Counted from the stretch's first letter, positions 34,836 through 47,251 are shown. The stretch is 64,000 bases of DNA from Argopecten irradians (GCF_041381155.1 NC_091144.1:37739533-37803532); one strand, 5' to 3'. Numbers and translations: made by a program. Notes: generated by a model from the sequence alone, not told the origin.

Positions 34836-34904
34836 AAAAAAACACAAAAAAACCACCACCGAAACGTAATAAGGAACAGATGAATTTGTTTTATAAAAAA
34901 TAGT

Positions 34905-35043
34905 TTTAAAAAAACGTCCTATTAATAGCCACGGCCATTTAAGGACGTGCCAGGTTTGTTCGTGGAGGAAAGCCGGGGTCCCCGGAGTAAAACCACCGCT
35001 CAGCGGTCAGCACCTGGCCACTGGTCCACATGAGATTAGAACT
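34905..35043 (-). mobile_element. 5'-truncated tRNA-type SINE, unit 1
   Basis: On the minus strand it begins CGAGTTCTAATCTCATGTGG, an RNA polymerase III box-B-like motif. A GGTTTTACTCCGG...CCGGCTTTCCTCC body and a CACGTCCTTAAATGG...TTAATAGGACG 3' end follow. This order matches a tRNA-derived SINE I know from molluscs (from memory, not checked). The box-A half is missing. It lies in the intron directly after coding exon 2, and unit 3 lacks it. Confidence 0.6.
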
Positions 35044-36276
35044 CGTATTGTTCAGATAAAAGCTGCATTTTACTTACCGATTCGGTGGGATCAGCAGGTT
35101 CCGGAGATTCTGATGTGCTGTTTAGATTTTTCTGATCTTTGATTTGTTCTTCATCAGTTGTTTTTCTGATATAGGTAAGCCAGTCATCTACATGATCTCC
35201 TAACTTTGTATCTTTAATGTCGACTGGACATTGTGGTTCCTCTGATTTCTGCAATGAAAAATAAAATCCAGGGCTTGCTATATATCGAAGTTTGGAAACA
35301 TAAGTTTTAAAATTCAAATGAATTTGATTTTTTTGAAGAAAATTGGTCCAGTCCAATGCCTTGTCGATGCACAGAGGAGGGGATTCATTCGACAAGAAAA
35401 AAAATCGTTCTTTAGTTAGACATGTACAATGTACATGTATCGCAGGGTTAAGACATGCAGAAAACGGACTGGCTGCGAAAGTAAATAAAATGTGCAATTT
35501 GGAGCTAAATTTGCCAATTTTTATGCGGAATCAATACAAGTTTACATGGTTATTCTTCTAAATTCTGAAAAAATACATCTACAAGATGAAATCAAGAACT
35601 CGCAAAGACTCTCCTCCCCTACCCTCCCCACTCTGATATGACCTTATATACCTGTCCCTTTCTTCCCCGTCCCTCCCACGGAACTGCTATTTCCCGGAAA
35701 CATTGGTTAGTACACTTAAGTTTGTGTCCTTACTTTCTTCCCATTGTACTCCTGTGATATAATATATAACTGTACTTTCTTTCCTTTACAGTGTAACATC
35801 TCCTTCTGTCCATGCAAGCCAGACACAATATGTATAATTATGTATATGTACAAATGTATACTTACCCTCTTTTGCCCTGCCCCCCGGACTGGTGTAGATA
35901 TACGTTCTGGGTGCGCTCTCTTAGACCTCTTGCCGTCACCCATTCTTTATTAATTCTGTATCTGATCTGAATCAAATGAAACAAATTATTTTAACATATA
36001 TTTAGATATAGAAGGGATTTTCTTCAGTAAAGGAATATTGGTGTAAACAGTCCTAGCTATCGTTGTTAACACATGGATTTAAAAAGTAGAAAAAATCATA
36101 ACTGCGACATTAATACTATTTCAATAACATCAAAAAACTTTTACTTACCTTTTGTATACGTGTTTGTAATAAGGTTCAGAGTTCTGTTTAAAATGCGCTG
36201 AAAATAAGTATCGTAATTAGTGGCTTGGTGAATAACCGCCCGCAACTCTCGGTGTAAACGAAGTTGTTAAGGAGGC

Positions 36277-36319
36277 GTCACGTGACCCTTACAATGACGT
36301 CACTGTATCTGTGACGTCA
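36277..36319 (-). promoter_or_regulatory. Promoter of gene copy 1: E-box and two CRE sites
   Basis: Two perfect TGACGTCA palindromes at 36295-36302 and 36312-36319 (9-bp spacer), with GTCACGTGAC at 36277-36286. They lie 146 bp upstream of the first-exon donor at 36149. TGACGTCA is the CREB/ATF consensus; regulation by cAMP or stress is an inference. Confidence 0.6.
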
Positions 36320-36820
36320 TCTATCAGTCTATTGAAGTAAATCAAGAGTTACGTACCTTTATCTATAGACATAGTTCGGTGAAGGGTTTAGGACATATTT
36401 TAGTCAGAATAATAAGAAGTTAGAGGTTTCTTTTATTTTTTCCTTCTACACAAACTATTTGTCATCCGTTCAAAAGAATGTCCATTTTTGAGATGCCAAA
36501 AAATCCTCAGGTACAATTTTTTTTTCTCGTATAGATTTTTGACAGCATTGAAGCATTGAAGAAAATTAGAAGAAAATCTATTTCATTTTACCCGTACTTG
36601 AGCTACAAACACATACATGTATATTAATTTAACATGATATGTGATTTAACGGGAAATTATTATTTGGATCATATATCAAACAAATTATAACAATATCACT
36701 CTAAAATGTTTCTGCTATTTATGAATGTTTGCAGAATAAAGAAAATACCAATCACACATTTCATCACATAACTGTAACATTACTAAAAACTTTCAGAGTT
36801 GTTTCCCTTGGTACGTAGAT

Positions 36821-36950
36821 TTGACTCACAGGCGTTTGACTTTATACTCAGTATATATGTGAAGACTACAAGTGTATATCACACACACAATCACGCACAT
36901 ATAACTATACATACAACATATCTATAGAGTCATACGCCTGAGATTGACTG
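36821..36950. mobile_element. Hairpin MITE (CAGGCGTTTGAC), unit 1 copy i
   Basis: The left end GACTCACAGGCGTTTGACTT is mirrored by CATACGCCTGAGATTGACTG at the right. Upstream sequence AGAGTTGTTTCCCTT precedes both this and the next copy. Confidence 0.65.
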
Positions 36951-37115
36951 ATACACTGCCAAAGTATACTAGTTTGATGTTTTTTATGAACCGCTACATA
37001 TAAATGTAATTGAATTCCCATTATCCGTAACTGATTTGGTAGCGCCTATGGTAACTACTAGCTACCCTCCTGCTATTAGAGTTGTTTCCCTTGGCACATA
37101 GTTGATCTTTAGTGA

Positions 37116-37243
37116 GCGACTCATGCACAGGCGTTTGACTTTATACTCAATATATATATGAAGATTGTGTCATACATAATATAACACACGCATGATTTTA
37201 TAGAGAAACATATCTATAGAGTCAAACGCCTGTGATTGACTAC
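37116..37243. mobile_element. Hairpin MITE (CAGGCGTTTGAC), unit 1 copy ii
   Basis: Second, tandem relative of 36821-36950. Its ends are CACAGGCGTTTGACT and AGTCAAACGCCTGTG. Confidence 0.65.
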
Positions 37244-37589
37244 TATCCTTTATTGGCTTCATGTTTTTCGTGATCAGCTACATAATGTAATAAATAGATT
37301 AGCTATTTCTTTGTTTACACTGTAATTGAAATTCCATTTTCTGTAACTGATTTGATAAGAAATGGACGTTATCCGCCTATCATGTTAATATTTCTATTGC
37401 GATAAAATTTCCGAAAAAAGGATGTGCACGTGGATAATGGAAATAAAACTATTTTAGGTTTTTGGTCCTCTGAAGTATTTCCCTCTTTTCAGAGCGCCTC
37501 CTCGAAGGGCGTCCCTCAGTTTTGCAGGAAAAAATAAACCAATTTCATAGAAATTTTGTCACTCTATCTATTATTTTCAAAGCAAATCA

Positions 37590-37715
37590 CTGTAGGCCTG
37601 TGATCGGTGGTCAGTTTGTTTTCTGCTGAACTGCCTGCAGTTTTACTATGAGTTAGTCCAGGTGTGGATATAATGACAGTGAAAGTAACCTCTTGAGTAT
37701 CAAACATGCTGGACA
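37590..37715. mobile_element. Partial CCAGGGG-family MITE, unit 1 right side
   Basis: Carries only the right half (TTTTACTATGAGTTAGTCCAGG ... GACAGTGAAAGTAACC), degenerate at its terminus. Confidence 0.5.
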
Positions 37716-38330
37716 CTAACTCACATTAGTTTGTAGAATCTAACTGAACTATGTAGATGAAAGGGTTAGTAAGGAGTGATACGGGAGTCAATGGGTGGAT
37801 ATTTCGTGAATACAGTCGTGTATAGTTTGTAAAATGTTATTTGGAATAACTGTGGTTATTTGTTGGCGATTGAAGTGGAGTGGGTGCGTATTTCCACGTG
37901 GCGGAATTGCCAGAACTCAAGCGCCTGTGGGTTCGGCTGGGATCCCGGTACGAAGGCTGTGATTGGTTGGAGGTGCAGGAAGGAGTTATTCAGGGATCAG
38001 TCTTGGAGCCACTCCTTTTTTAAAGATTTTGTTTTACATGTTTTGTGTGTGTAAACTTTAAACAAGTGTGGAAACTTATTGCTATAAAAGCTTGATTATC
38101 TGGTTGATAAATGTCAGTCCATGTATATTGCAGGCAAAAGCCTGTTGGGAAAATGACATTGTTTGACAATGGAGATGTTGCAACAGTCAAGTAATGTCAA
38201 GGGTGATTCGCTAATGAACTTTGATCTTCATATTTCGGAATTTTTTTTATAGAATTGATTCATTTTACACTGAAAGGAGGGAGCGCAATGTAATACTCTT
38301 ATACAGTTTTAAATTTTAAAATTATACGAC
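37716..38330. other. Non-coding end of unit 1
   Basis: Short frames only (64 codons at 37860-38054). Equivalent to 44700-45310 in unit 2. The frame there has small changes that move its stop, arguing against coding. Confidence 0.5.
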
Positions 38331-38790
38331 ATGGTCGAATTAAGCGTACCATGGGAAGACAGGATGGAGGAGGCCAACGAACGGAAGCAGCAGAAATATC
38401 AGCGGCTGGCGGAGGAATGCCAACAAAAGATGGAAGACATGATGCCGAACTATAGTTGTCGGATGCAGATGTTTCCCCTGTAAATCAGTATGGAAGGCAT
38501 GACGCCTATTAGGGGTAATTGGAGCAGACCGGCGGAACTTGATAGCAGCAGTAAGCAGGCAGGCACAGGTTGCTTCTAGTTGGATCTAGAGAAAGAGGGA
38601 GAAGTGATTTGGTCACCAGCAACAGTGCTAGTAACGAGGCGACGAATGGCAGCAAGATGGACATCGTCGCCCGAGGTGATGAACAGACAGAGAATAGGAC
38701 AATGCTCCGCAATAACACCAAGCAGAAGCGTTAGCTAACCAGTCCCTTGTTGGACCGTATTAACTTAATTGACTTACATTTGGAGGAAGT
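38325..38790 (+). pseudogene. LINE-type reverse transcriptase ORF, C-terminal remnant
   Basis: The frame at 38331-38483 reads VELSVPWEDRMEEANERKQQ. After a shift, another frame reads LGVIGADRRNLIAAVSRQAQ and WI, with stops. Both motifs, in this order, are what I know from the C-terminal tails of non-LTR-type RT proteins in invertebrates. The 3' tail (CGAAACGTCGTAAGG at about 38806) continues into unit 2. A second copy of the tail, without the coding part, starts unit 1 at 31686. Decayed and non-functional. Confidence 0.55.
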
Positions 38791-39307
38791 CATGTAAAGC
38801 GCCGAAACGTCGTAAGGAGGATCAACCTTGCAGAGATTTTCTTTGAAGATTACAGAGAGGTGACACCCAACTTCAAACCAACACAGTCATTTACGGTCTA
38901 CTATTATGAGATTCTTTGATGTATATCACAGGACAAGACTACATGCTAATATACAGGCCAGTGATTGGTCAGTTTTTGTTCTCCTGAACTGTCTTCAGGT
39001 TTACTATCAGATAGTCACGAGGTAGATATAACGACAGTGATAGCAACCACTGGAGCAGTGGGTGGAATTCAGGTAGGTTTATTTACAACACAACATGTAC
39101 ATACATGAAATATTATGCAAGTGTTGATATTCTTATCTAGTCCGCTAAACCTGCATATATTATTGGGCTGTAAAAATATTGCCTATATATTATGATTTTT
39201 AGGGAAAAAAGCCTAATAATACAGGCAGGTTTAGCGGAATAACTCTTATCCACTGCGTTACAGATGTTAAACATAACAAAAATCACGAATCAAATAAAAT
39301 AAAATAA

Positions 39308-39313
39308 TTTATT
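39308..39313 (-). terminator. AATAAA polyadenylation signal, gene copy 2
   Basis: Minus-strand AATAAA about 298 bp beyond the stop codon, in the same position as in copy 1. Confidence 0.4.
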
Positions 39314-39610
39314 GACTTTAGGCTTTACAGTCCACTAGTACAAACAAATATAATGCATTTGTATATATAATAGTAAATAATTCATATTGCTATATTTTTT
39401 TGCTCAACTAAGTAGAATCATAAATGTATTTACATAACATAATCAAATCTTTTAAAGTTAAACCAGTATTTTACCACATTTTCTATAAAAAAGGAAGTAA
39501 ATGCAGATGGCTAATCCTCAAAGAAATGCGTGCCCTGATCATGAGTTCAATATATTATTAAATAAGGTGTACAACGACTGTTGGTAAGATGTTACTGGCT
39601 TCGATCAGAA

Positions 39611-41767
39611 TTAGATGCTCAATTGTTGGAATTTTGAGATTAAGTTGTTGACTTGACTCTCTTCGATGTCATAATCCATCTCATGGAATTTTCTCTTTTG
39701 TCCTATGCACACTTTGGGTGCGCATGCGTCGGATATTTCCTTGTTCATAAATGAGTATGTCAATACATTCATCTGCGCTTCGCGGAATCTTTCCTGAAAA
39801 ATAATACAATAAATTCATGAAAAGTAGTATATCAATGTAAATAAAATCGCAAGGTTAATTGGGACCGCAGAATCAAACCAAAAATAGATTCGTGGAAATC
39901 CGCTTTTGGGCACAAGATTTCATAGAGAGGTGAATGTTTCGGAGCCTGCTGATTGGGTATTCAGGGCGCATCAGTTTCAAATGTTTAATGTGTGGGTTGG
40001 GCAATACATGTAGATGTAAAATATGTAAAGAAATTTTAAAATTCTGTCAAGTGTGTGTCTGACAGGGGGAGGTAATCAATATTGGAATTTCATGAATATT
40101 TTGGTCAATTTTTGGTGCGGAATTCAACATAAGATGGAACCCCCCACATAAAAGTTTAGCAAGATGGTAGATCTTTATTTCTTTTTATTCACAGGTATGC
40201 CAGATGCCATTCTTCAAAATTAGTGACAGGTGACCAGACTTGAAAACTCCATTTAACCTGGACAGTGGCAAACGTTAATATATCGTATATAGCGAAATCA
40301 TTTGGTTCTGCGGTCTCAATTAGGCCTACTTTCTTTCCGAAATTGCTTTTAATTTTCGTTGTTTTAAGAAACTTTTAATTTTTGTTTTGGAAAGGTAGAA
40401 ATTAAAATATATATATATATGGCGATATTTTTCTTTCACAGTGCAAGAAGAGATTTTTTTTTTCCACATTGGTACACTTATTGTAAAATACTTACTTTTG
40501 CAGTGAGACCGAGGTTGATAGTCTGTGACGTCAAATCCTGTTTCTTGTGACGGGCACCACTTTTCCTCTTTCTCCTGTAACCGAAGTCGAGGTTAAGTTA
40601 GTCAGTATATTACTGATTTTTTTCTAAATTCTGTATCGAAAACATGATGTTTTCACAGATTTATCCATGGAATTAGCAAGAGGTTGAATTTGAACAAAAA
40701 CATAAATAAAGTTCTAATGTTAACTAGTGAAATTTATTTCATAATCTTAGAATCAATAGTTAAATAGTACTGTAATGTTTGCATATTATAAATTCAATGG
40801 AGGAAAAAGTCAAACTTCTGGAAATTCTATTTTGTCATCATTATTATTGACAGATGTAATATATACATGTAGGTATTTATATCATTTTTTTAATCTCACC
40901 GCGTTTTAGTCTTGCGGGATTTCTTATTTCCGCGTGCAGCAGATGGCAAAGTCTGTAATCAGGTAGCAAAGGAAAGAGAAGAAGGAAAGATGGTAGAAAA
41001 GACAGAGAGAAAGAACAAAATGAAAGAAAGTTAGAGAGAGATTAGTGTACAGAATGTAGTATAGCGAGATAGACAGAGTAAAAGAGAAAATATTGAAAAA
41101 AGCAGAAACAGTCGAATTTTCTTCAAATCCTGACACTAGATTTCGACATTCTAATAAATTGTTGAAGCCTGTTACAGTTTCAATGGAAGAAAGAAATAGT
41201 AATTACTCATTGGGAATTTTCGACAATATCCGCATCGTTTACGGAAAGTGGCGGAGATTCCCGATTCATGTTGAAAGAAGTAAACACAGATGTTGCTAGT
41301 TACCGAAACAACGGGATGAAGAGTTTCCGAATCTGCTGGGGTAAGATATAGTTTCCCATTGTTTTCACAGATCAATTCATTTGTCTCGCCAGAAATCTGT
41401 GTCCTTTTTGACCCCTTTCTTCTGCGTCTATAAAATTACAGCCAAATAATTTTTAAAAAGTTTGCCAACACATTAGAACGATTGAAATACGTATACATCA
41501 ACTTAAAAATATCAGATGTCATGAATTAGATTTAATGAAATTAACGTCGTAATCTTACCGGTTTCGTCTTCCACTTTTCCTTCGTTTTGCAATCGGTTCG
41601 TCATCGTCAACAACATACATATACGTCTTCTGGTAGTCAGGGATAGAGATGGAAAGATGGAATGAAGGAGTGAAAGAAGAGAGAAGAGAATAAGAATAAA
41701 TAAGAAAGAAAAGAAAAAAAGACTGAAAAACTAAATAGAAATAAACATAATGGACAGTTAAGTCAGC

Positions 41768-41811
<44 letters not shown>

Positions 41812-43290
41812 AAAAAAAACCACCACCGAAAGTAATAAGGAAAAGATTGAATTTGGTTTCTAAATATTATTTTTAAAAAACCGTCGTATTAATAGCCACG
41901 GCCATTTAAGGACGTGCCAGGTTTGTTCGTGGAGGAAAGCCGGAGTACCCGGAGTAAAACCACCGCTCAGCGGTCAGCACCTGGCCACTGGTCCACATGA
42001 GATTAGAACTCGTATTGTTCAGATAAAAGCTGCATTTTACTTACCGATTCGGTGGGATCAGCAGGTTCCGGAGATTCTGATGTGCTGTTTAGATTTTTCT
42101 GATCTTTAATTTGTTCTTTATCAGTTGTTTTTCTGATATAGGTAAGCCAGTCATCTACATGATCTCCTAACTTTGTATTTTTAATGTCGACTGGACATTG
42201 TGGTTCCTCTGATTTCTGCAATGAAAAATAAAATCCAGGGCTTGCTATATATCGAAGTTTGGAAACATAAGTTTTAAAATTCAAATGAATTTGATTTTTT
42301 TGAAGAAAATTGGTCCAGTCCAATGCCTTGTCGATGCACAGAGGAGGGGATTCATTCGACAAGAAAAAAAATCGTTCTTTAGTTAGACATGTACAATGTA
42401 CATGTATCGCAGGGTTAAGACATGCAGAAAACGGACTGGCTGCGAAAGTAAATAAAATGTGCAATTTGGAGCTAAATTCGCCAATTTTTATGCGGAATCA
42501 ATACAAGTTTACATGGTTATTCTTCTAAATTCTGAAAAAATACATCTACAAGATGAAATCAAGAACTCGCAAAGACTCTCCTCCCCTACCCTCCCCACTC
42601 TGATATGACCTTATATACCTGTCCCTTTCTTCCCCGTCCCTCCCACGGAACTGCTATTTCCCGGAAACATTGGTTAGTACACTTAAGTTTGTGTCCTTAC
42701 TTTCTTCCCATTGTACTCCTGTGATATAATATATAACTGTACTTTCTTTCCTTTACAGTGTAACATCTCCTTCTGTCCATGCAAGCCAGACACAATATGT
42801 ATAATTATGTATATGTACAAATGTATACTTACCCTCTTTTGCCCTGCCCCCCGGACTGGTGTAGATATACGTTCTGTGTTCGGTCTCTTAGACCTCTTGC
42901 CGTCACCCATTCTCTATTAATTCTGTATCTGATCTGAATCAAATGAAACAAGTTATTTTAACATATATTTAGATATAGAAGGGATTTTCTTCAGTTAAGG
43001 AATATTGGTGTAAACAGTCCTAGCTATCGTTGTTAACACATGGATTTAAAAAGTCGAAAAAATCATAACTGCGACATTAATACTATTTCAATAACATCAA
43101 AAAAACTTTTACTTACCTTTTGTATACGTGTTTGTAATAAGGTTCAAAGTTCTGTTTAAAATGCGCTGAAAATAAGTATCGTAATTAGTGGCTTGGTGAA
43201 TAACCGCCCGCAACTCTCGGTGTAAACGAAGTTGTTAAGGAGGCGTCACGTGACCCTTACAATGACGTCACTGTATCTGTGACGTCATCT
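39611..43290 (-). CDS. Orphan lysine/arginine-rich protein gene, copy 2 (intact, 252 aa)
   Basis: I do not recognise this family. Exons (minus): untranslated exon ending 43117; 42833-42933 (ATG at 42910); 42045-42215; 41559-41629; 41304-41427; 40900-40952; 40496-40574; 39611-39793 with the stop. All introns have GT-AG ends and the phases 0,0,2,0,2,0 chain without error. The product has an acidic middle (LGDHVDDWLTYIRKTT), then two basic clusters (KRRKSGRRNRRRRKRSKR at about 97-114; NKKSRKTKTRRKRKSG) resembling nuclear localisation signals. Last comes a C-terminal block GQKRKFHEMDYDIEE...LSI that is the best conserved part in copy 3. No signal peptide or membrane segment. A nuclear role is inferred from composition only. 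The gene has one untranslated exon and two promoter CRE sites. Confidence 0.72.
41880..42010 (-). mobile_element. 5'-truncated tRNA-type SINE, unit 2
   Basis: Same fragment as 34905-35043, so the SINE inserted before the tandem duplication. Confidence 0.6.
43245..43287 (-). promoter_or_regulatory. Promoter of gene copy 2: E-box and two CRE sites
   Basis: TGACGTCA at 43263-43270 and 43280-43287, with GTCACGTGAC just downstream in transcript direction. Distance from the proximal CRE to the exon-1 donor is 146 bp, as in copy 1. Confidence 0.6.
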
Positions 43291-43800
43291 ATCAGTCTAT
43301 TGAAGTAAATCAAGAGTTACGTACCTTTATCTATAGACATAGTTCGGTGAAGGGTTTAGGACATATTTTAGTCAGAATAATAAGAAGTTAGAGGTTTCTT
43401 TTATTTTTTCCTTCTACACAAACTATTTGTCATCCGTTCAAAAGGATGTCCATTTTTGAGATGCCAAAAAATCCTCAGGTACAAATTTTTTTTTCTCGTA
43501 TAGATTTTTGACAGCATTGAAGCATTGAAGAAAATTAGAAGAAAATCAATTTCATTTTACCCGTACTTGAGCTACAAACACATACATGTATATTAATTTA
43601 ACATGATATGTGATTTAACGGGAAATTATTATTTGGATCATATATCAAACAAATTATAACAATATCACTCTAAAATGTTTCTGCTATTTATGAATGTTTG
43701 CAGAATAAAGAAAATACCAATCACACATTTTTGTATTTGTGCGATCACATAACTGTAACATTACTAAAAACTTTCAGAGTTGTTTCCCTTGGTACGTAGA

Positions 43801-43930
43801 TTGACTCACAGGCGTTTGACTTTATACTCAGTATATATGTGAAGACTACAAGTGTATGTCACACACACAATCACACACATATAACTATATACACAACATA
43901 TCTATAGAGTCAAACGCCTGAGATTGACTG
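43801..43930. mobile_element. Hairpin MITE (CAGGCGTTTGAC), unit 2 copy i
   Basis: Equivalent of 36821-36950. Its right end here reads GTCAAACGCCTGAG, closer to a perfect inverted repeat. Confidence 0.65.
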
Positions 43931-44095
43931 CTACACTGCCAAAGTATACTAGTTTGATGTTTTTTATGAACCGCTACATATAAATGTAATTGAATTCCCA
44001 TTATCCGTAACTGATTTGGTAGCGCCTGTTGTAACTACTAGCTACCCTCCTGCTATTAGAGTTGTTTCCCTTTGCACATAGTTGATCTTTAGTGA

Positions 44096-44223
44096 GCGAC
44101 TCATGCACAGGCGTTTGACTTTATACTCAATATATATATACGAATATTGTGTCATACATAATATAACACACGCATAATTTTATAGAGAAACATATCTATA
44201 GAGTCAAACGCCTGTGATTGACT
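44096..44223. mobile_element. Hairpin MITE (CAGGCGTTTGAC), unit 2 copy ii
   Basis: Equivalent of 37116-37243. Confidence 0.65.
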
Positions 44224-45338
44224 ACTATCCTTTAGTTACTGGCTTCATGTTTTTCCCGATCAGCTACATAATGTAATAAATGAATTAGCTATTTCTTTGT
44301 TTACACTGTAATTGAAATTCCATTTTCTGTAACTGATTTGATAAGAAATGGTACTTATCCGCCTATCACGTTAATGTTTCTATTGAGGTAAAATTTCCGA
44401 AAAAAGGATGTGCGCGTGGATCATGGAAATAAAACTATTTTAGGTTTTTGGTTCTCAGAAGTATTTCCCTCTTTTCAGAGCGCCTCCTCGAAGGCGTCCC
44501 TCAGTTTTGCAGGAAAAAATAAACCAATTTCATAGAAATTTTGTCACTCTATCTATTATTTTCAAAGCAAATCACTGTAGGCCTGTGATCGGTGGTCAGT
44601 CTGTTTTCTGCTGAACTGCCTGCAGTTTTACTATGAGGTAGTCCAGGTATGGATATAATGACAGTGAAAGTAACCCCTTGAGTATCGAAGATGCTGGACA
44701 CTAACTCACATTAGTTTGTAGAATCTAACTGAACTATGTAGATGAAAGGGTTAGTAAGGAGTGATACGGGAGTCAATGAGTGGATATTTCGTGAATACAG
44801 TCGTGTATAGTTTGTAAAATGTTATTTGGAATAACTGTGGTTATTTGTTGGCGATTGAAGTGGAGTGGGTGCGTATTTCCACGTGGCGGAATTGCCAGAA
44901 CTCAAGCGCCTGTGGGTTCGGCTGGGATTCCGGTACGAAGGCTGTGATTGGTTGGAGGTGCAGGAAGGAGTTATTCAGGGATCAGTCTTGGAGCCACTCC
45001 TTTTTAAAGATTTTGTTTTACATGTTTTGTGTGTGTAAACTTTAAACAAGTGTGGAAACTTATTGCTATAAAAGCTTGATTATCTGGTTGATAAATGTCA
45101 GTCCATGTATATTACAGGTAAAAACCTGTTGGTGAAAATAAATCTTTTGACAATGGAGATGTTGCAACAGTCAAGTGATGTCAAGGGTGATTCGCTAATG
45201 AACTTTGACCTTCATATTTCGGAACATTTTGTAATATTAATACATTTTACACTGAAAGGAGGGAGCGCAATTTAATACTCTTATACAGTTTTAAATTTTA
45301 AAATTATATGACATTTGACTGATATTATATGTGCAAAG

Positions 45339-45420
45339 AAAATGGAAAGACTTCAGGAACGTGTTCTACGTTTTAAATGATGCAAGGAACCTCCGTTTCT
45401 CTTATATTGATTTTATGTGC
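45339..45420 (+). pseudogene. Possible LINE RT fragment
   Basis: One frame reads KMERLQERVLRF before a stop, resembling the LEKLQ(E/K)RALR motif that follows the RT domain of several LINE proteins. Very short; low confidence. Confidence 0.3.
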
Positions 45421-45749
45421 CCCTGTGATCCAGGCCCATGCAGCCTTTCGACGTAACAAACCCCTGTGGTCTTACCCATGTTTCATACCCTACAGCTCAA
45501 TGCACGGACGCAGGTTGATAACCAAATACTAACTCGCGCACGAGGCTCGAAAAAGGGTTAAGTATTAAAACTAACTGTGCTCGTGCATTGCTGTAACGGA
45601 CAATAACGTTTCAATAAGAAACTCACAATCAAAACAAATGTGAGCCATGCGGTAACAATATGTTACATATCCCCCGTTACACAACTCGATCGACGGCACA
45701 ACGGCTATTTTTATTTCTGATATTTGAACAACCCAGTAGTCCTGACTTT

Positions 45750-46832
45750 TCCTCGGTCTGAAAATCCTTCCGGGACGGTGGGTTTTAAATTTCAACAGTC
45801 ATGAACCGACATTTGCATTTTCGTATATACTATATTTGCCATCTTATTTTCTGTACTAGAAATCGTAAGTAAGTCGCCGGTCACGGTGCTGATACTGTAC
45901 CTCATTCCTGCCATTGGCCGAAATATAGAACAGTATTATGGGTAACTAGTGATCACGTGATTGTGTGTTTACTTCCAAATATAGCGAAAGTTTGCTTGCC
46001 ATTTTTCGGGAAAATTTTTATTTATTTGTGATTATTCGGACACGAAAATGTTATTATATATTTCATGCATATCATTTTGACTTCACATATGTAGTGTTTT
46101 ACTATAAATAATGGACTGAAATAAAGTATGAAACTGTCATTTCCACTTTTTACAGTATCTATACATGATACAAAGCGAATGGACAAATTAAATCGGTCTA
46201 CCCCCGTCTAATTTAGGTTCAGCGAAAATCGGCTACTCCCGGCTCAATTCGCAGAATTCTAAATTAATATTTACCTGCTTTAAGTTGCAGAAAGGGTATA
46301 TAAAGCACAAAGAAAATCAGATATTTCCCTTTTTTTATTTGACGAAATCATGACATTAACTTGTACTAATATTATCTGTCTTTATTTTCAACAGTTATTA
46401 ATTTAAGACATTATAATCATAATTAATATAATGTATTTATTATAAGAATAAACATATGTATGAATGATTTGAATGTCAGTATGAGAGAATCAAATTTGCT
46501 GAAGTTATGTATTTATTTGTAAAATACTATACGTAATATGCATTTCTTGAATAAAAATGTATGTAAAAAAAGAATGAACGAACGAACAAATAAAAAAAAA
46601 AAAATAAAAAAATCAGATCTTCGTGAAAAGGCCAAATTATATATACTACATTGTAAATACCAGGTCAGAGAAATCACTATCATGTGAACACGAGTTACCC
46701 ATAATACATTTCCATATTTTGGCCAATGGCATGAATGAAGCACGTGACTTGTTTTACTACGTTTTACTACAAAGAACGCGTGTTTTGTACCATTATGGGG
46801 AAAATATCCCCGCGGATCGTGGTATCATTTCC
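45750..46832. mobile_element. Rm element copy 7, diverged, with internal insertion
   Basis: The most divergent Rm copy. It keeps CATTCCTGCCATTGGCCG, GGTAACTAGTGATCACGTGA, ATCGGCTACTCCCGGCT and the CGCGGATCGTGGTATCATTT end. An AT-rich insertion of about 290 bp (46325-46615) interrupts it. It lies outside the 31.7-kb repeat stack, between gene copies 2 and 3. Confidence 0.7.
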
Positions 46833-47150
46833 AACATTTGAAATTGCTAAGCAATCTTTTCATCATATCATTGTCTCATTTCCATATTCTTTCCAACCAA
46901 ATGGTTAAGCTTCCACTTAGTATTTTTAGGAAGCTAATACTTGTGTAGTGTTAGTAGAATATAGGGATCGTATATAGGGGTAGTTTCATTTTCCCTTTTT
47001 TCAATCAGCTGCTTTTATTGTAAAACATATGTTAAATTGACTGAAATGGTATTATTCTGAAATGTGTATAGTTAAGGTTATTTTTACAACCCTAAAAATC
47101 TTAATTTCAATGCATGATCTGCATTATTCACATTACACAGACTTTTATAT
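46833..47150. other. Spacer before gene copy 3
   Basis: AT-rich; nothing recognised. Confidence 0.5.
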
Positions 47151-47226
47151 ATTTTTGGACCCTTCACCGAACTACGTATATGCATAAAGGGACGTAACTA
47201 CCAAAGGATTTCAATTGACTGATCAA

Positions 47227-47251
47227 TGACGTCATAGTGACTGTGACGTCA
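47227..47251 (+). promoter_or_regulatory. Promoter of gene copy 3: two CRE sites
   Basis: TGACGTCA at 47227-47234 and 47244-47251, same 17-bp pitch and 9-bp spacer as in copies 1 and 2 although the spacer sequence differs. The nearby E-box has become GTCACATGG. Distance to the exon-1 donor is 147 bp. Confidence 0.6.

Larger units (their letters stand above)
32623..36300 (-). pseudogene. Orphan basic-protein gene, copy 1, last-exon frameshift
   Basis: Unrecognised gene; same structure as copy 2. Exons (minus): 5' untranslated ending 36149; 35866-35966 (ATG at 35943); 35078-35248; 34583-34653; 34328-34451; 33922-33974; 33519-33597; 32623-32807. All introns are GT-AG and phases agree. At 32731-32738 it reads TGCGCGCA where copy 2 reads TGCGCA. 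These 2 extra bases shift the last exon, giving a stop at 32715-32717 and a predicted 222-residue product that lacks the conserved C-terminal GQKRKF...LSI block. It may be a real inactivating mutation, a tolerated truncation or a dinucleotide-run sequencing error. Everything else is intact. Confidence 0.6.
31686..38677. repeat. Tandem duplication unit 1 (~6.99 kb)
   Basis: The start GATGAACAGACAGAGAATAG recurs at 38678, and the two units stay nearly identical throughout, differing by small indels (offset drifts from 6992 to 6967). Unit 1 carries the whole gene copy 1, an SINE fragment, two hairpin MITEs and partial CCAGGGG-family MITEs. The homologous part of unit 1 ends at about 38333; 38334-38677 is LINE-tail sequence leading into unit 2. 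Confidence 0.92.
38678..45314. repeat. Tandem duplication unit 2 (~6.64 kb)
   Basis: Direct repeat of 31686-38333, with very high identity by eye. It carries partial MITEs (38838-39065, 44575-44700), gene copy 2, the SINE fragment (about 41880-42010) and hairpin MITEs at 43801-43930 and 44096-44223. Similarity stops near 45314. Confidence 0.92.

Noticed and set aside
35036..35497. 153-residue minus-strand protein (and its twin at 42003-42464)
   Set aside because: Only its part at 35078-35248 is an exon; the rest reads through an acceptor (TTTCATTGCAG) on one side and a donor (GTAAGT) on the other.
37860..38054. 64-codon plus-strand frame in unit 1, 66 codons in unit 2
   Set aside because: Small indels between nearly identical units alter the frame's end, and it begins in degenerate MITE sequence; no motif.
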